NCBI GenBank assembly: GCA_029532415.1
Contig: JAQOTA010000059.1
Coordinates: forward strand, 124,001-188,000
DNA length: 64,000 nt
Direction of reading: 5' to 3'
Source of the DNA: Marasmius tenuissimus
Lineage: Eukaryota; Basidiomycota; Agaricomycetes; Agaricales; Marasmiaceae
This document shows, in pieces, positions 44,064-56,287 of this stretch (position 1 is the stretch's first letter; each line of letters begins with the position of its first letter). A program made the position numbers and the translations under genes. Below the pieces are notes generated by a model, which worked only from the letters and a program-made list of their open reading frames with translations, was not told the DNA's origin and did no database searches.

Positions 44064-46836
44064 CTAACTGATCATCAACTCATCATCCGCCGCAGAAAAT
44101 CGTAAAGTATCGGATTCAAGCTTGTCCGTGGCAGCTCCGTGAATGTGCAAGGTTCCTCCAGCTTGTTCGCTTTTCTGTAGCAACGATTCCCATCGTTCCT
44201 CTGTCGCTGTCGAAGGAGCGGGATTCCCACGGATCGTAGATACGAAGGAGGACTTGGAGTGTCTCGCGATGAAAGAACCGGATTTCCGTCCTGTAGGTAG
44301 AGAGTGCGGGGTCGTCGAAAGGAATGAGCCGTGTCCGTCGTCACTGAAAGCCTTGGGAAATTTGGGCAAAGCGGAAATGGGTGATGACTTGAGAGAGTGT
44401 GAAGTACTGGGGCGTCTTGCATTGTGGTGAGCCGATAAGGGGAATGCTGGTGAAGTACTTGAGGTCGGCGTGCCAGTACTCGTCGAAGGTCGCCTGCTGC
44501 CACTCGGAGATTTCTTGGGGAATGTGTTGATAGCTGCAGCGTTTGAAAACTCCGGAATGGTAGGAGATTCGGAGCGGAACTCCGTTCCGTCAGTCTGAGT
44601 TGAGGGACGTCGGTGTGATGGGTTGATCCGGAGATCGCGAGGTTTGTTCACATTGCCGGATTGTTGCTTTTGTGCGGCATCATTTGGTGGGAAGCCGTTG
44701 GGAGGAGAGATGGGATAGTCCAGTCTGGCAATGGAGGGTAGCGGAGGGATCTCGCTCCCATATGAGCTTATCGAGCTCCGAATGCTTCGAGAAGGCCCAA
44801 ATAGCCTATCAGGAGACGACGAGCGGGTTGCTGTACTGATACTGGGTCTGGTAGTGGTGCTCGACCACGAGGAGTTCAGGGGAGCTGCATAAGGAACGCC
44901 AGGACTAGTTCTGGGTCGGCGAGTAGTCGGACTGACAGTGGGAGCAGATCGAGTCTGAGAGGCACTCTTCGTGGCCGTTGGCTTAAACGTGGACCCAGAC
45001 TTCATCATGGACACGACGCCTTTCGGTAGTGCAGGAACTGGTGGAGCAGGGGTAACTTCGGCGGAGTGAACTCCATTCGAGAAGTCCTGCGAACGGCTCT
45101 TGGATCTATCTCGCAGGCCATTTGTGGATAAACGTCGAAACACGTTGCGAAATGTGTTCCCACTCGCGGAGCCACCAGGGCTTGGAGTGGCTGGGGGTGG
45201 GCTTTGGGTGACAATTGCTATAGTGACGTGGGTTCGATCGGTCAGCTTGGCTCTAACAGAGGCCAGAAAGGCACTTACGAGCAGATTGCCTCTGTAAAGT
45301 ACGTCCCTCTGTGCCAAATCCACCCGTTTGATGATTGGGGATCCTAGAAGGGGCCAACTGTTTATCCAGCGACAACCTTATGCCCTTCGACATTGTCGGT
45401 GATGTTGGTGACAACAACTCTTTGCCTCCACGTAGCCCTCCCTCCCTATCTAGATTGGGCATGCTCGCAATGAGATTATCCTGCTTGCTGCTATGTCTCC
45501 ACCTGAAACTAAACTTCCGACCCAGCGACTTTCTGAAGCCACTGTTGCGATTGTCAGAGGATTTCGGTATTCCTACAGTAACACTCGAGGACCTGTGCCT
45601 TGACTGTATTGGATCCTCTTCCTTCTCTCCTGAAACATTGTCGTGGCCAGCGACCGATCCAAAGACAGTGTAGTACGGCGTAGACGGTGGGGTAACCTCA
45701 TCGACCTCGGGTTCTGGTTCTGAAACGACTTTTCGTGGCGGAGTAGTGAGCTCAGCGCCCTGCATCATCCTCATTTGCTCTCTCCCCCTCTCCAGCTCTT
45801 TGTCCCTCAAAGCCTTCACAGCTGCGTGCCTCTCGTCACTAAGCCTGCGAGCCTCCTCCGCCTTCCTCTCAACTTCCCGAAACCTTCTTTCGATCGACTG
45901 CTCTTTTTCCCTTTGTCTCTTGTACGCCAACATCACTTCCTCCGCCGGCGTAATGTTCGTCTTGTCGTCGTTACTGAAGGTGCCACAACGACTTCGTGAG
46001 GAAGTCCGTGAGCTATCGTGCGAGGGAGAAGGAGAGGAAGATTTTAACCTCGAGCGGGGTTTGGGCGGTAAAAGGGAGTGAGAACTCGGTGAAGAAGAAG
46101 CCTGCGGGTCCCTCGGCAACGATGGGAAGAATGAAGTGTTGTATGGAAGAGGGGAAGGAACCAATTCAGACTTAAATATTGATGAATGCTGGCACGAAGG
46201 GGAAGATGGAGAGGTAGGACGCTTCGTAGAACTGGACGTTTTGGGACGTAAAAAACTCCGGGATTTTCGCTCCTTCTCTCTTCTCGCATTATCCATCTCA
46301 TCATCCGACACGACCATCCTTGGAAAGACGGGCGTGATGGGATCCACTCTACTGGGTTTGGGTGGTGAAGCAGAGACCTCAGGATGACGATTGGATTGCG
46401 AAAGCGGAATCCGACCCGTGGTGTGTAGCTCGCGATCGGAGACGGAACGATCTCCTCGCCCGTAGGACTTGGGTCGCTCTGGATACGAATAATTGTCGTA
46501 GCTTGCAGCCCTTTTCGGCGGTACTGACTTCGTGGAGGGCGCCTTTCTGGCTTCGTTGACGCCGCTCATACCCGGGACTAAGGCGGGCTTCGAGAGAAGC
46601 TTCTTCATATCACAGGAAATTGTCGGAACAGGTGCGGGACGCTGATTGGAATGGCGAGAGGAGACGGAGTGCATGCTCGATGCAGGAGGATGGTTCAGGC
46701 GTTGTGAAGCGTTAGGTATGACATGTCGGTAGGGGCGATCATGAATGGGTTCTGAGTGACCGTCAGATGCTGATGCTGAGGAACGAGGAATGCGGCTGCT
46801 TGGGAGGGATATTGATGCTTCACTAGACAACGCCAT
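44064..46836 (-). CDS. long Ser/Pro-rich, mostly disordered protein with a coiled coil
   Basis: Predicted 894 aa in two exons (45279-46836, 44064-45190). The acceptor is taken after the ccccag at 45191, which keeps frame. No domain is recognised. Most of the chain is low-complexity with many SP/TP and RxxS motifs (RRPSTSTGTPTSS, SSPSPSHDSSRTS), so likely a heavily phosphorylated, disordered scaffold. A charged coiled coil lies in the middle of exon 1 (EEVMLAYKRQREKEQSIE, ERKAEEARRLSDERH). A basic aromatic patch follows (FRKSLGRKFSFRWRHSS). Start placed at MALSSEASISLPSS. The antisense open frames here are caused by Ser codon usage. Confidence 0.7.
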
Positions 46837-49461
46837 CAGCTGCGAGTGACCCCGTCGTTTGTTTGAGGGATCACAGAAACCACTACAGCTCAAGTTTGGA
46901 GCGAGCGTGAAGTCAACCTCACATATGCTGGGAAAAAATCCCCTGAAAATCATAAGCTCAGTGAGAACATTTATGCCTCGAGGGATAAACCGACCTTTCG
47001 CTAGCTCTCCTGGATGGTGGAGGATTGGAAGGACGCTAGATCTGAGGTGGTGCAGGGAGAGTGAAAAAAAGAAAACCCTTGCCAGTCAGCCAGATGCATT
47101 ATGCATTATCCCCGGCAGCCATGACCCTGGTCATCGGGGTGTGTAGCAACTACATATATATTTGCCGTGCCGGTTTTTGGCATGTCGTTGATACCCACCT
47201 GGGCCTGCTTTACATGTCCCGGTGCCTTGATGAGAAGAAGATCTGAGCTTATGTTTTCTCAGAACGTGGAGATGCACATACATTCTTGTAGATCGCTGGA
47301 AACCGTAGAATCAAAGAATCCCGAGCCGTTCCCATGTCGCGACAGATCCTCACACTCGCATGGCGGGAAGAATGTTCAAGGAACAGACCGATAATAACCG
47401 GCCCAGCCTTTTTCTTTGCTTGAGGCTTGGGCGCTTCTGGTTGCAAGAGCGTCAAAAATGACGTCGTCATTTTCCATATTCCGATAAGCCGGACTGAAGG
47501 GAAAACGAAGTTTGAATGGCCCGCCCACAGTCTTGACTCTTGACACTCGATTCGCCGAGTATTCCCAGTGGATTCCTCTCTTGTCAGGTCTGTTTCAAGA
47601 ACAGTTGCGAGGACAGCTCTAGCGAGCTATAGCCTATAATCAACTAGAAGTGAACCTGAAGGCTTGAATTCCAAGGGAGCCCGAAGTTCCTCCCACCTGA
47701 CTACGGTTGTCAACCGCCCGGATATCCGCGTACAACAAGTTGCGCAGTTTGTCTCTTGCCAGTCTCCGAAGCGGAACCGATCTCAGTCCTGCATGGGAGA
47801 AGCAATCCCAGAGCAATCCTGAGTAGTTGTAACCATTCTTAGCATTGGAAGCGAACATGGACCGTTTCATCCCGGTATCGTGAGCCCGCCTTGCCCTCGC
47901 CGTCCTCACCGTCCTCAATCAACCCTCCCGTACCATCCACTTATTCGACGGCTCCGATGAGAACCGTGAAATGTATGATACGTATTTTCATAGAGACCGC
48001 CCATTTTGACGGGTAACGGAAGTAATAGCCATTGTTGACAGCGAGATACCTATTTAGTTCACCTTAGTCCTGGTACCACACTTCAAGGAAAACAGGGTCG
48101 GACGCACCGCGGGAATGTGACTAAATTTCCAAGATATGGGGGAGGCCCAGGTGGCAAGCACGTATTTGAAAGATGATAAGTATCAACTTATCAAGCCACT
48201 GGCTTGTGGCACCAAGACCGAATCAAAGTCGTCCTGTCAGTTCCCGCAGATTTCTTGATGTCCAACTTGAGCTTGGGCCCCCATCCAACCCCAACCAAGA
48301 TCAGTTCGGCTTCAAGCATACTGGGGCTTCCCCGCAAACCACTCGAACGACGACATCAAACTCAGGGTGGTATCCATTCACTACAGTGAGGGATGCATTG
48401 GGTGAAATACTGTGAGGAAAGGAGGGGGGATAACGCTGGATGAATGTTTGACGCCGCAAAGGACCAAGACTAGATGAGCATAGAAAAGGTCAGTGACCCG
48501 TAAAGCGCCATGACAAGGCCTACTAGCAACTCACGACAAGCAAGGATCATTCCTCTCACCTCTGGCTTCAACAACATCCTCAACTAAGTCCATACCGATT
48601 CCCGGATCAGCTTCAAGTTTCGAGCATACCGTGAGCTTCAAACGACTAGAATAGCGACATCAAACTTGGGATGGCATCCATCTGTTGCCATACCAAGGAA
48701 TAGTTGGAGAATGGGCAAAGAACCATGATGAAAGGAACGGCCAACGCTTGATGAATGTTCCACGCCGCAAAGGTTCAATCATCTTCTGTGCAAGCTACAC
48801 CAGATAAGTAGAAAAGGTCAGCGATTCGTGAAGCCCTGAACACTGGCAAGTTGCGACGCACCAAAAAGTCATGAAACATGCCTCCCATTCCTGGCTCTTC
48901 GCGCTCTGGAAATCTCATACATAGTGAACGAGGCTTTCCCATCGATGGTCTTCAACATTCCAATAGACAGTCTTCAAAGTTTAAAGCCAAGCGTGCTATG
49001 CAAGATGGGTTTGTAAACAAATCATTGTACGCTTGGCAGAACGGTGCACACACCTTTATCACCTTGTTTCACGCTCCTTTCGTGCTGTCCTGTTCGAAGC
49101 GACGCGAAACAATGAACCTTCGGAACAGGGGGTTTCTCGACTTGTTTTGAACATCCTAGAAGACCAACCGCGCTTGATGTGGCTCGGTTCAAATGATATG
49201 AAAGGGATGCGTCGCAATGAGAAGATAAGAGGATACTTTTCGTATTGAAGATGAATATGCTGCCTTCGTCGTGGTCGACGGTTAACAAACGTCTTTAACG
49301 AGGCCGAACGGCGAATAGCAGCCGGTGGGGTTGATTCATCTTATCTTATCAATCAGTGCGCATTGACCAGTTCCGAATTCGCGTCCGGTGGTAAGTACCT
49401 AAGGAAGGTCGTGTATACAAAGAATTAGTTACCCTCTACCATCTACATCCGTATCTCCCTG
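46837..49461. other. 2.6 kb without a supportable gene
   Basis: It contains the promoter of the Ser/Pro-rich gene and a diverged tandem repeat (48296-48850). Open frames at 48878-49150 and 49033-49248 lack domains. Confidence 0.4.
48296..48850 (+). repeat. diverged tandem duplication, two units of about 305-325 bp
   Basis: Matching words appear in the same order: gatcagttcggcttcaagca / gatcagcttcaagtttcgagca; cgacatcaaactc / cgacatcaaacttgg; ggtatccatt / ggcatccatc; gatgaatgtt..gacgccgcaaagg / gatgaatgttccacgccgcaaagg; tagaaaaggtcag / tagaaaaggtcag. Offsets are 304-327 bp. Non-coding in any obvious frame. Confidence 0.6.
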
Positions 49462-50219
49462 TCAGATGCTTCCAAACGCGGACAGATCCTTCCAGTAACA
49501 GTACAGGGGAAAGCTCTGTGACTTGATCTCCTCCATACGACTCCCTGGAAGTCGGGATATCGCTCGTGGTATAACAGGGTACCGAGGATCAAACGCTCGA
49601 TAGTGCGCGACATAGTAATGAAAGGTTTCAATCGGATAGTACTGAACATAGTCTCTATACAGCAGGACACCAAACGTCAACATGGAAGAACGCACAAAGG
49701 GAACAAAGAAAACGCACTCCACCAGCCACTTCGCCATGTGGACTCCCAACCAGACTTGGTATTTCTCTGCAGCATGAGCAAAGACGATCAACTTTTCGAA
49801 TGGCAGACTCCTCAAAGGAGTTTTACTATCCGTCTTGGTGAGGTACGGATGAGTGAAAGAGAGTAACAGGTCGAGAACTTCGCTGGTAAGTTCACCAATG
49901 TTGATGATTCGCATGCCGTATCGTAGGTGGTAATCAGCACACCATCCGAGTACACCAGTGTAATGGGCAAGGTCGCGAAAGTGAGCGCCGAGAAGCACTC
50001 CATCGGAGGACATAAAGAGGATGTCGGTAGGGGTATCACAGTCTGTTGATCGAGTTAGGATTTGGTGATACGAGAGTGGCGACGCGACGTACGAGAGCAC
50101 CTCACTTGGTCCTCCTCGTTCAACGGGTTAAACGCGTTCTCGTTCTTCAATGAAAGAACGGATGTCTCGGCAGAAGGTGGCATGGACGGAACGACAGGAG
50201 AGGATGGTGCTGAAGCCAT
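49462..50219 (-). CDS. BTB/POZ-like domain protein
   Basis: Predicted 235 aa in two exons (50093-50219, 49462-50042). It starts MASAPSSPVVPSMPPS. After a Pro/Ser leader, the BTB-like core reads CDTPTDILFMSSDGVLLGAH (beta1-beta2 of BTB), then FRDLAHYTGVLGW, a strand IINIGELTSEVLDLLLSFTHP, and the helical pair KLIVFAHAAEKYQVWLGVHM. The C-terminal helices include SSMLTFGVLLYRDYVQYYP. Such single BTB proteins are abundant in mushrooms; they may act as Cullin3 adaptors, but no substrate domain is visible. Divergence from canonical BTB is high. Confidence 0.72.
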
Positions 50220-50349
50220 AGTGAGCTGGAGAGAGGCTACCGTATCCAAGAGTGAGCAAGGCGACTCGTTTAGCAGTAGTCTACGCACCTGGTAATACAA
50301 GGAAGTAGGAGAGCAAAGAGTGAGTGAGTGGTGCAGATCATGGGCCTAG

Positions 50350-50357
50350 TTTTATAA
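50350..50357 (-). promoter_or_regulatory. TATA-like box of the BTB gene
   Basis: TTATAAAA on the minus strand, about 135 bp upstream of the ATG at 50219. Confidence 0.35.
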
Positions 50358-51656
50358 GGGCGTTGCCCAGGACCTAGCACACGGTGGATAGTGTCTTTCA
50401 TCCGACCCAGATCAAAAGTTCACGTTCAAGTGGCATGGACCACAACAGTCAGTTTTGCCTGGCCCTTTCTCATTGTGCTGTATGAAGATGGTGGCCAATT
50501 CATCGAACAATGACTCCTCGATGTTGCTTCGTCCCAACCACAAACAGGTACTATCTGGACCGTCCCTTTCGACTATGCTGTGCTTCTGGCCTATACGGTC
50601 CACGGGTACGTCGATCTCAATTCGAAGCTTGGCAGAAGTTGTTGTAAAATCGTGGTATTAAACACTCTACAAAGCAAATACATGGTTGAAAGACTGTGTA
50701 TGCACGAGATTAGTAAATTTTGAAGGGAGATACCGTATAGACTATACGCACTAGAGCCAAACTAGAGCCCATCCCTGTCGCGATACCCTGACTACTGCTG
50801 AAGCGCTGACTACTGGCGGGCGCGTTTGAGCCGTCATGAGAGTGCAAGTGAGGGATGCATCGTGGGAATATAGATCACTGGCGCCTTTTCTTCAAACTCT
50901 CGCCTCCAAGAAACAATTCACTCAGGCTTGAAGCACCTTCTCAGACTTACAGCACCCATGAACGACCTTTCATCGCAAATCTCAACAGTCTTTGAATTCC
51001 CCTGATTCCTGGCCCCGAATTCTCTTGCTGTTCGATAGCAAACCGACTATGGCTCTTTCATCGTGTTTCTGCTTACTTTGCAGGCCCGGTTTCATGTCAG
51101 ATCGCACTAAAATTTCTAAAATTAATCCCCGAAATACTTGTCGAACGATTTCTCCTCGCCAAAGGTTTATTTTCTCCCGAAATGCCCGAGCCACATTGTA
51201 GACTATGATGCGTTATATGTTGAACCGAGCAATCGACGGGCGATCCCGAGCGGATTCATCTACCTGTCTCGGACTCAAACTTCTTCAACTCTATTTACTT
51301 CACCTCAATTGACTGCTGGTTCATCGGCTGACCTACGGATAAAAAATAGAATACTGAATGCTGGACCGTGGCCACTAGTTCTCGTCTTGGATTCTTGCGC
51401 AAACCCTCGAAGGTGCAGTGAATAGGCCGTGTTACGAGGCGAGTCGATCCAGCACGGTTTGAAACCGTTTACTGTTCAAACGTTCATAGCGGGTCATACT
51501 TTTTGGTGTCTCTGAAAGATTTGTCCGAGCTGACCGAATGACCTCAGCCCGATCAGACAGTGTCACGTCAAACTCCTGTGGCAAACCGAAGAAAGGAATT
51601 ATGGTTCGACAATTTCCTTGCTCCAACGTTTGTGTCTCATGTGGGTCTCGTGTACG

Positions 51657-51662
51657 TATAAA
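51657..51662 (+). promoter_or_regulatory. TATA box of the rds1-like gene
   Basis: TATAAA, 75-80 bp upstream of the ATG at 51737. The 5' leader after it is pyrimidine-rich and ends tccaccATG, a good fungal start context, consistent with a strongly expressed gene. Confidence 0.5.
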
Positions 51663-51736
51663 ACACAAGCCAACGCGTCTGACTATCAGTACCAGTCCTT
51701 GACTTGTCTCTCCCAGTTCCTCCCACCCAATCCACC

Positions 51737-52856
51737 ATGAAGTTCACCTCCACCTTCGCTTCTCTGTCCGTCCTCGTCACTCTCGTCGCTGGGTTCGCCG
51801 TCCCTCTCAAGAGAGAAGGCAGCGTGACTGGTGGGTAGCAGCCACCTCTGTCTTCTTTTCTTTGGATCTAACCATTTACCCTGATAGACGTCGACGTGCT
51901 CAACTTCGCCCTTACCCTTGAGCACCTCGAGAATACCTTCTACCACGATGCTCTTGCCAAGTTTTCTGAGGACCACTTCGAGCAAGCAGGCTACCCAGAC
52001 TGGGTCCGTGGTCGTTTCACCGAGATCGCCCAACACGAGCAGGTTCACGTCGATGGGATTACAGCGGCTGTGAAAGGGATGAATGGTGCCCCCGTTGAAC
52101 CTTGCAAGTACAAATTGTATGTTTTTGTTCCGGCTTGAAATTCATACGGGCACCTGACATAACTCATCCCGGATAGCCCTTACGAAGATGTTGATGGATT
52201 CATCGATTTGGGTAACGCCTTTGAGACTGTCGGTTCTTCAGCCTACAGCGGCGCCGCCTCTTTCGTCAACCAGAAGGTCAGTGTCCACGTTTTCCCCCAA
52301 GCCACTGGTCGCTCATGTTTACTTCAGCCCGTCCTTACCGTCGCTGCCACGATTCTAGCGGTTGAAGCGCGCCACTCGTCGTGGATCGGCTCCTCAGTCA
52401 AGAACGCGAATCCATGGAGCGGTTCCTTCGAGGTAAGAAAGGTTTTCGTACCCAGGACCACCGTACCAACAGCTCACCGTTCATTTGCAGATCGCCCTTA
52501 CCCCGAATCAAGTCTTCACAATCGCGGCAACCTTCATCGAGTCTTGCCCCTCGAGCAACGCTCCTCTTCCAGCCAAGGCCAACCCTTCTCTTGCTCTTTC
52601 CGACCCACAGCCCGGTGAACAAACCACTTTGACTTTCGACGCGTCAGGAGCCAGTGGATCGGAAATGTTCCTCGTCTTACAAACTTCTGACGGGCCCGTC
52701 TCCGCGGCGATTGCGAATGACAAGACTGCCACCATTCCATCGAACGTGCGGGGTACTGTCTTTGCGTTCGTTAGCTCAAAGAAGGATGCGACAGACGATG
52801 CTAGTGTGCTCGCGGGTCCAGCATTGTTGATGTTCCCCTACCAACCGGCCAATTAG
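51737..52856 (+). CDS. secreted ferritin-like-domain protein (rds1 stress-response type)
   Basis: Predicted 297 aa in five exons (51737-51830, 51888-52116, 52177-52276, 52328-52432, 52491-52856). A signal peptide (MKFTSTFASLSVLVTLVAGFAVP) is followed by the ferritin-like helix bundle: VLNFALTLEHLENTFYHDAL, FTEIAQHEQVHVDGITAA, the helix ATILAVEARHSSWI and a TIAATFIESCP segment. The conserved E and ExxH-like residues (EHLE, AQHEQVH, AVEARH) are present, but whether metal is bound is unclear in this family. The C-terminal 100 residues form a beta-rich domain (PGEQTTLTFDASGASGSEMF). The fission yeast homologue rds1 responds to starvation and stress. No lesion. Confidence 0.85.
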
Positions 52857-53321
52857 CAGTACTAAGCACTTTCTTCGTAGTATCTCTTGCTTGTTGTTTA
52901 TTCTTCCTCTTACTTGGACCCGAACTTTCAAGTTGACTGTTTGTCTAGTATACCACCGTCGATAGTGAAAAATGTACAGATTCTCTTCTGTCGTTTGTAT
53001 CATTTTGGACACTCTTTTTTCAATGACAATCGTTGCACCTTTCTGATTCTACCCTGTGCGTGTCTCCTCAAGAGATGTTCGTTGTAACGGTACCATGCTT
53101 GGACTCGTCCCAGTATAACTTGCACATCGATTCAGCAGAAATTGGTTCCCCCGAGTCTATCGCTCGACTTCTTCTCCCGTCCGAAGAATTCACACAATCT
53201 GTCCAGGATTCCAAAACTTAATATCCTTGCCGCCGGAACGCCACACAATTGTATACAGCATCATGCATCAAATCTCACTCATGAAATAATCTCCGTACTA
53301 CGTAGTCTCCCACCTGATACA
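52857..53321. other. convergent intergenic region
   Basis: It lies between the rds1-like (+) and F-box (-) genes. T-rich stretches fit 3' UTRs. No gene is seen. Confidence 0.5.
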
Positions 53322-55008
53322 TTACAGGTTAAACCTATCTTCCCTCCTCTTCTCTCTCGAGGCCTTACGGTTGCATCCCACCTCCTTCCGGTATGATGAA
53401 TACCAATCACCGCCCACCATGATCCCCAACAAAACCATCCCGTCCCGCTCAAGATCCTCCAATCTCCTCTGCCGTTGAGGACCGAGGGGACTTTCCACAG
53501 CCTGCGAGTTCGCACAGAACGAGAGCCGTTCGAGTCTCATCAACGTCCCGTGTGTGTCGGAGATCGGACTCGACCCACAGTGCCTGGCCTCGACCATATA
53601 CAAAAAGGTATCGAACAGCTGAGACTGCGCCTCTGAGCGTTTCTGGAAGTCGAGATGCAAGGTCTTCACATTCGGAAGTAGGTCGGGATTCGTCAACGCG
53701 TGCAGGGCGTCAAAGTAGAAGTTCCTCTTCGTGTTGAAGACGGGTAGGCACATGCACAGCTCCTCCACCGAAGTGAGGTTCCCCGTTACTTCGCGGGAGT
53801 TTTGCGACATGAACAAGACGAGAGGGCACGTTAAACGACGGATGGAGCTGAGGCTGCGGTCCTGAAGGCGTGATATCGCCGAAAGAATGGACTGGGCCTC
53901 CACGGACGAGTCAATTTCCCGGTATCCGTGATTAAATCCTAGGTCCTCCAGAGCTGGCGTGCGAAGCCGATTCAGGACGGTACATATGAGCTCTGGATCC
54001 CCGTGGGTCTCCAGCAGACGGAGTCTGGGTATTGTTATAGGGGCTGTGAGAGCTTGGGTGGGTTCTACGTTGTGCCAGTAAAAGTCGATGTACCAATACT
54101 CGAGGTCGGTCAATTGTGGCGCAATCTCGCACATCTCTTCCAGAGAGTGGAACGAACACTCTAACTCCTTCAGTCTTGTCCACGGCAATACCGTGATAGG
54201 AAAGGAGTATACGGGGGTTTGGACGACGGCCTCGATGAGATTGGGCGCGTTGGAAAGTCCTCCAGATACAGGCGCCGGAAGCTGTTCCACGTCTCCGTCG
54301 TTAAAGTCATCCCGTTCAAGTTGGCTGACAAGAAGATGGAGGGTTTGCAAGAGTGGGAACTCGCTCGTGTTTCTGATCCAAAGCCAAAAGAGATCTTCTC
54401 GTTCGTCAAAGTCGATGCTTACATCACGTAGGCGGGGTGCATAGCCCAGGATTCCTTCGATGAACTGAAGGTCTAGTTGCATGTCGTGGTGCCTATCGAA
54501 CTGGAGTAGGCATGAAACAGGAAGGGGGTCCGACCTCGCAAAGTATTCGTTCACCATCAACCAAGGCTGCTTATTTCGGCGAGCACCCAGATCCATGTCG
54601 ATTCGGATGGTACTCCAAAGGGATTTGGTGGAAAGCGCGACCGCCCGCCACCTCCTACATACTTGCGCCAGTACCCACGGCATTGCACGCTCTCGAGAAG
54701 GTGTGGGCCCCGTTGTCTTCCCATACACAGTGTTGGAAGAATTTGCTGAAGAGTTCATTCGGAAGGCGAGAGAGTGCGGATTGTGCGAACTGGTACTCCG
54801 CAAGTGCGTTTATTGCTTGCGAATGCCGTTCACGAGCCTGAGGTAAAGCCATTTCCAGTCTCTCTACCTCCTCCTTACTCTCGCGGACCTCGGCCTGCAG
54901 TCGTTTCAGAGCGTGGAATGCTGCGGAGGCGTCCTTGTCGGGAGAGAACCGTGTTTCCCATTGTGGGGATTTGAATGACTCGGGAAGTACTCGAATTCGC
55001 GTGTCCAT
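53322..55008 (-). CDS. F-box protein with N-terminal coiled coil, apparent frameshift
   Basis: The layout is that of the large Agaricomycete F-box group: start (MDTRIRVLPESF, or MRNTIII at 55062), a coiled coil (LKRLQAEVRESKEEVERLE), the F-box LSRLPNELFSKFFQHCVWE, then VCRRWRAVALSTKSLWSTI and a long leucine-rich-repeat-like region to the end (RLKELECSFHSLEEMCEIA, PNVKTLHLDF, MRLERLSFC). The first part (frame ending at 54655) and the second part (frame from 54803 down) overlap at 54655-54803. They are joined by dropping one base in the C4 run at 54708-54711 (G4 on the coding strand). A 37-nt intron is the only splice alternative and would be unusually short. Likely an SCF substrate adaptor if the frameshift is not real. 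Confidence 0.75.
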
Positions 55009-55062
55009 CACGTTCAGAGCTAAGGAATTGCTGCCTTGGGCGATTATGATTGTGTTCCGCAA

Positions 55063-56287
55063 GGGTAGAAATAGGGCCTAGTTGAGATAATAAAGGGGCG
55101 GATTGAGGAAGGGTATTAATTGTGAATGAGTCGAAGCTGAGTTACACACAGCAAAGGGTTTCAGATCGAGAGATAGCAGAGAGCGGAGGCCGCACACCTC
55201 TAATGTCACTGAGTGTAATTAAGATGCCTCAACGGAGTTCTGTGATATTCGAAGAATGCGAAGGCTGCACAGTTTATGGACTTTCTACCTTGCTTAAGGG
55301 TCGAATAGTTTCATAGTTGAAAGCAAGACAAAGATAACGTTGCAACTCGTGTCGCTGCACATGTTCACGGCCGTCCAACAAAAGAATACATTGCTCGGAC
55401 GGTCTTCCCGACACCTGCATCAACATCGGTGAGGTCTCACCTCAGTACCGTTACGGCCATCACCATGTCAGCTTCGAACGAGAAGAGATAGAGAAGACAT
55501 CGGTCACCGGTTCTGTGGATATTTGGTCAGTATCTAGGTATACAGTGTTAAGTACATAATTATAGTTCGATAATGTTAAAAGAAGGTAGGTAAGATAATG
55601 TACGTCGAAAGCGAAACGAAAGGCGACTGTAACGTCCGAATGTAGCAAGTAGTGGTACAAATTTTGGTTCTTGTGCGTCCGTTGTAATAACGATAGTGTC
55701 TGATCAGGAGTAGTGTAGCAAATGTCCAGTGTCCAATGGTGTCCGTAGAAGTGTTCAATGTCCAATGAAGATTGTCCGTGATGAGCGTTCCGCTGGTAAT
55801 GAAGATGTGTTTTTGAAACTCCAATCAAAACAAGATATTGGAAGTTCCTTTTGTCCATCACGGTCGTAGAAGTCAGAGACATGAAAGTCGTAAAGGAGCG
55901 TGACGGAAGCGACCAAAAAGAGTAAAAAAGTGCGCCCCAAGATATTGTCCATGAAGAAAAGATCTGAGATCAGTGTTAGTCCGAGAAAGTAAAAAAAGTG
56001 TCCAAGCTACGATCGCGATGCGATCGATGATGATTGTTGAAGAAATATCGCGACAAGAGCCAGCGTAGCGACTCCACGCAACGTAGGATAGGGTGTCCAC
56101 CCAATTGGAAGAGATTAAAAATAAAAGTGTCCAAGGAAGATCAAAGGACAGGGTGGACGAGGAATTATAGAGGGGTAGGGGGCGCCAAGGGTTGGGGTAG
56201 ACATGAGGGACAGGGGCGGATTTTTGGGGTCACTAGAGATCAACCAATCGCTTCTGAATCTTCGTCGCCGACATTCCTACGAAAACA
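55063..56287. other. intergenic region with repeated GTCC(A) words
   Basis: From about 55670 to 56110, words such as tgtccaatg, gtgtcc and ttgtcc recur a dozen times. A 17-nt palindrome (cgatcgcgatgcgatcg) lies at 56010-56026. The 140-codon frame at 55460-55882 (-) follows the repeats and is probably a by-product. An alternative last exon of the TF gene may lie at about 56233-56276. Confidence 0.4.

Larger units (their letters stand above)
50220..51736. other. intergenic region, no supportable gene
   Basis: It separates the divergent BTB (-) and rds1-like (+) genes. Short open frames at 50412-50603 (-) and 50992-51201 (+) have no domain. It contains the two TATA boxes listed separately. Confidence 0.4.

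Noticed and set aside
44075..44503. 142-codon alternative frame in the Ser/Pro-rich gene
   Set aside because: A shadow of the coding frame; Ser/Pro codons leave other frames open.
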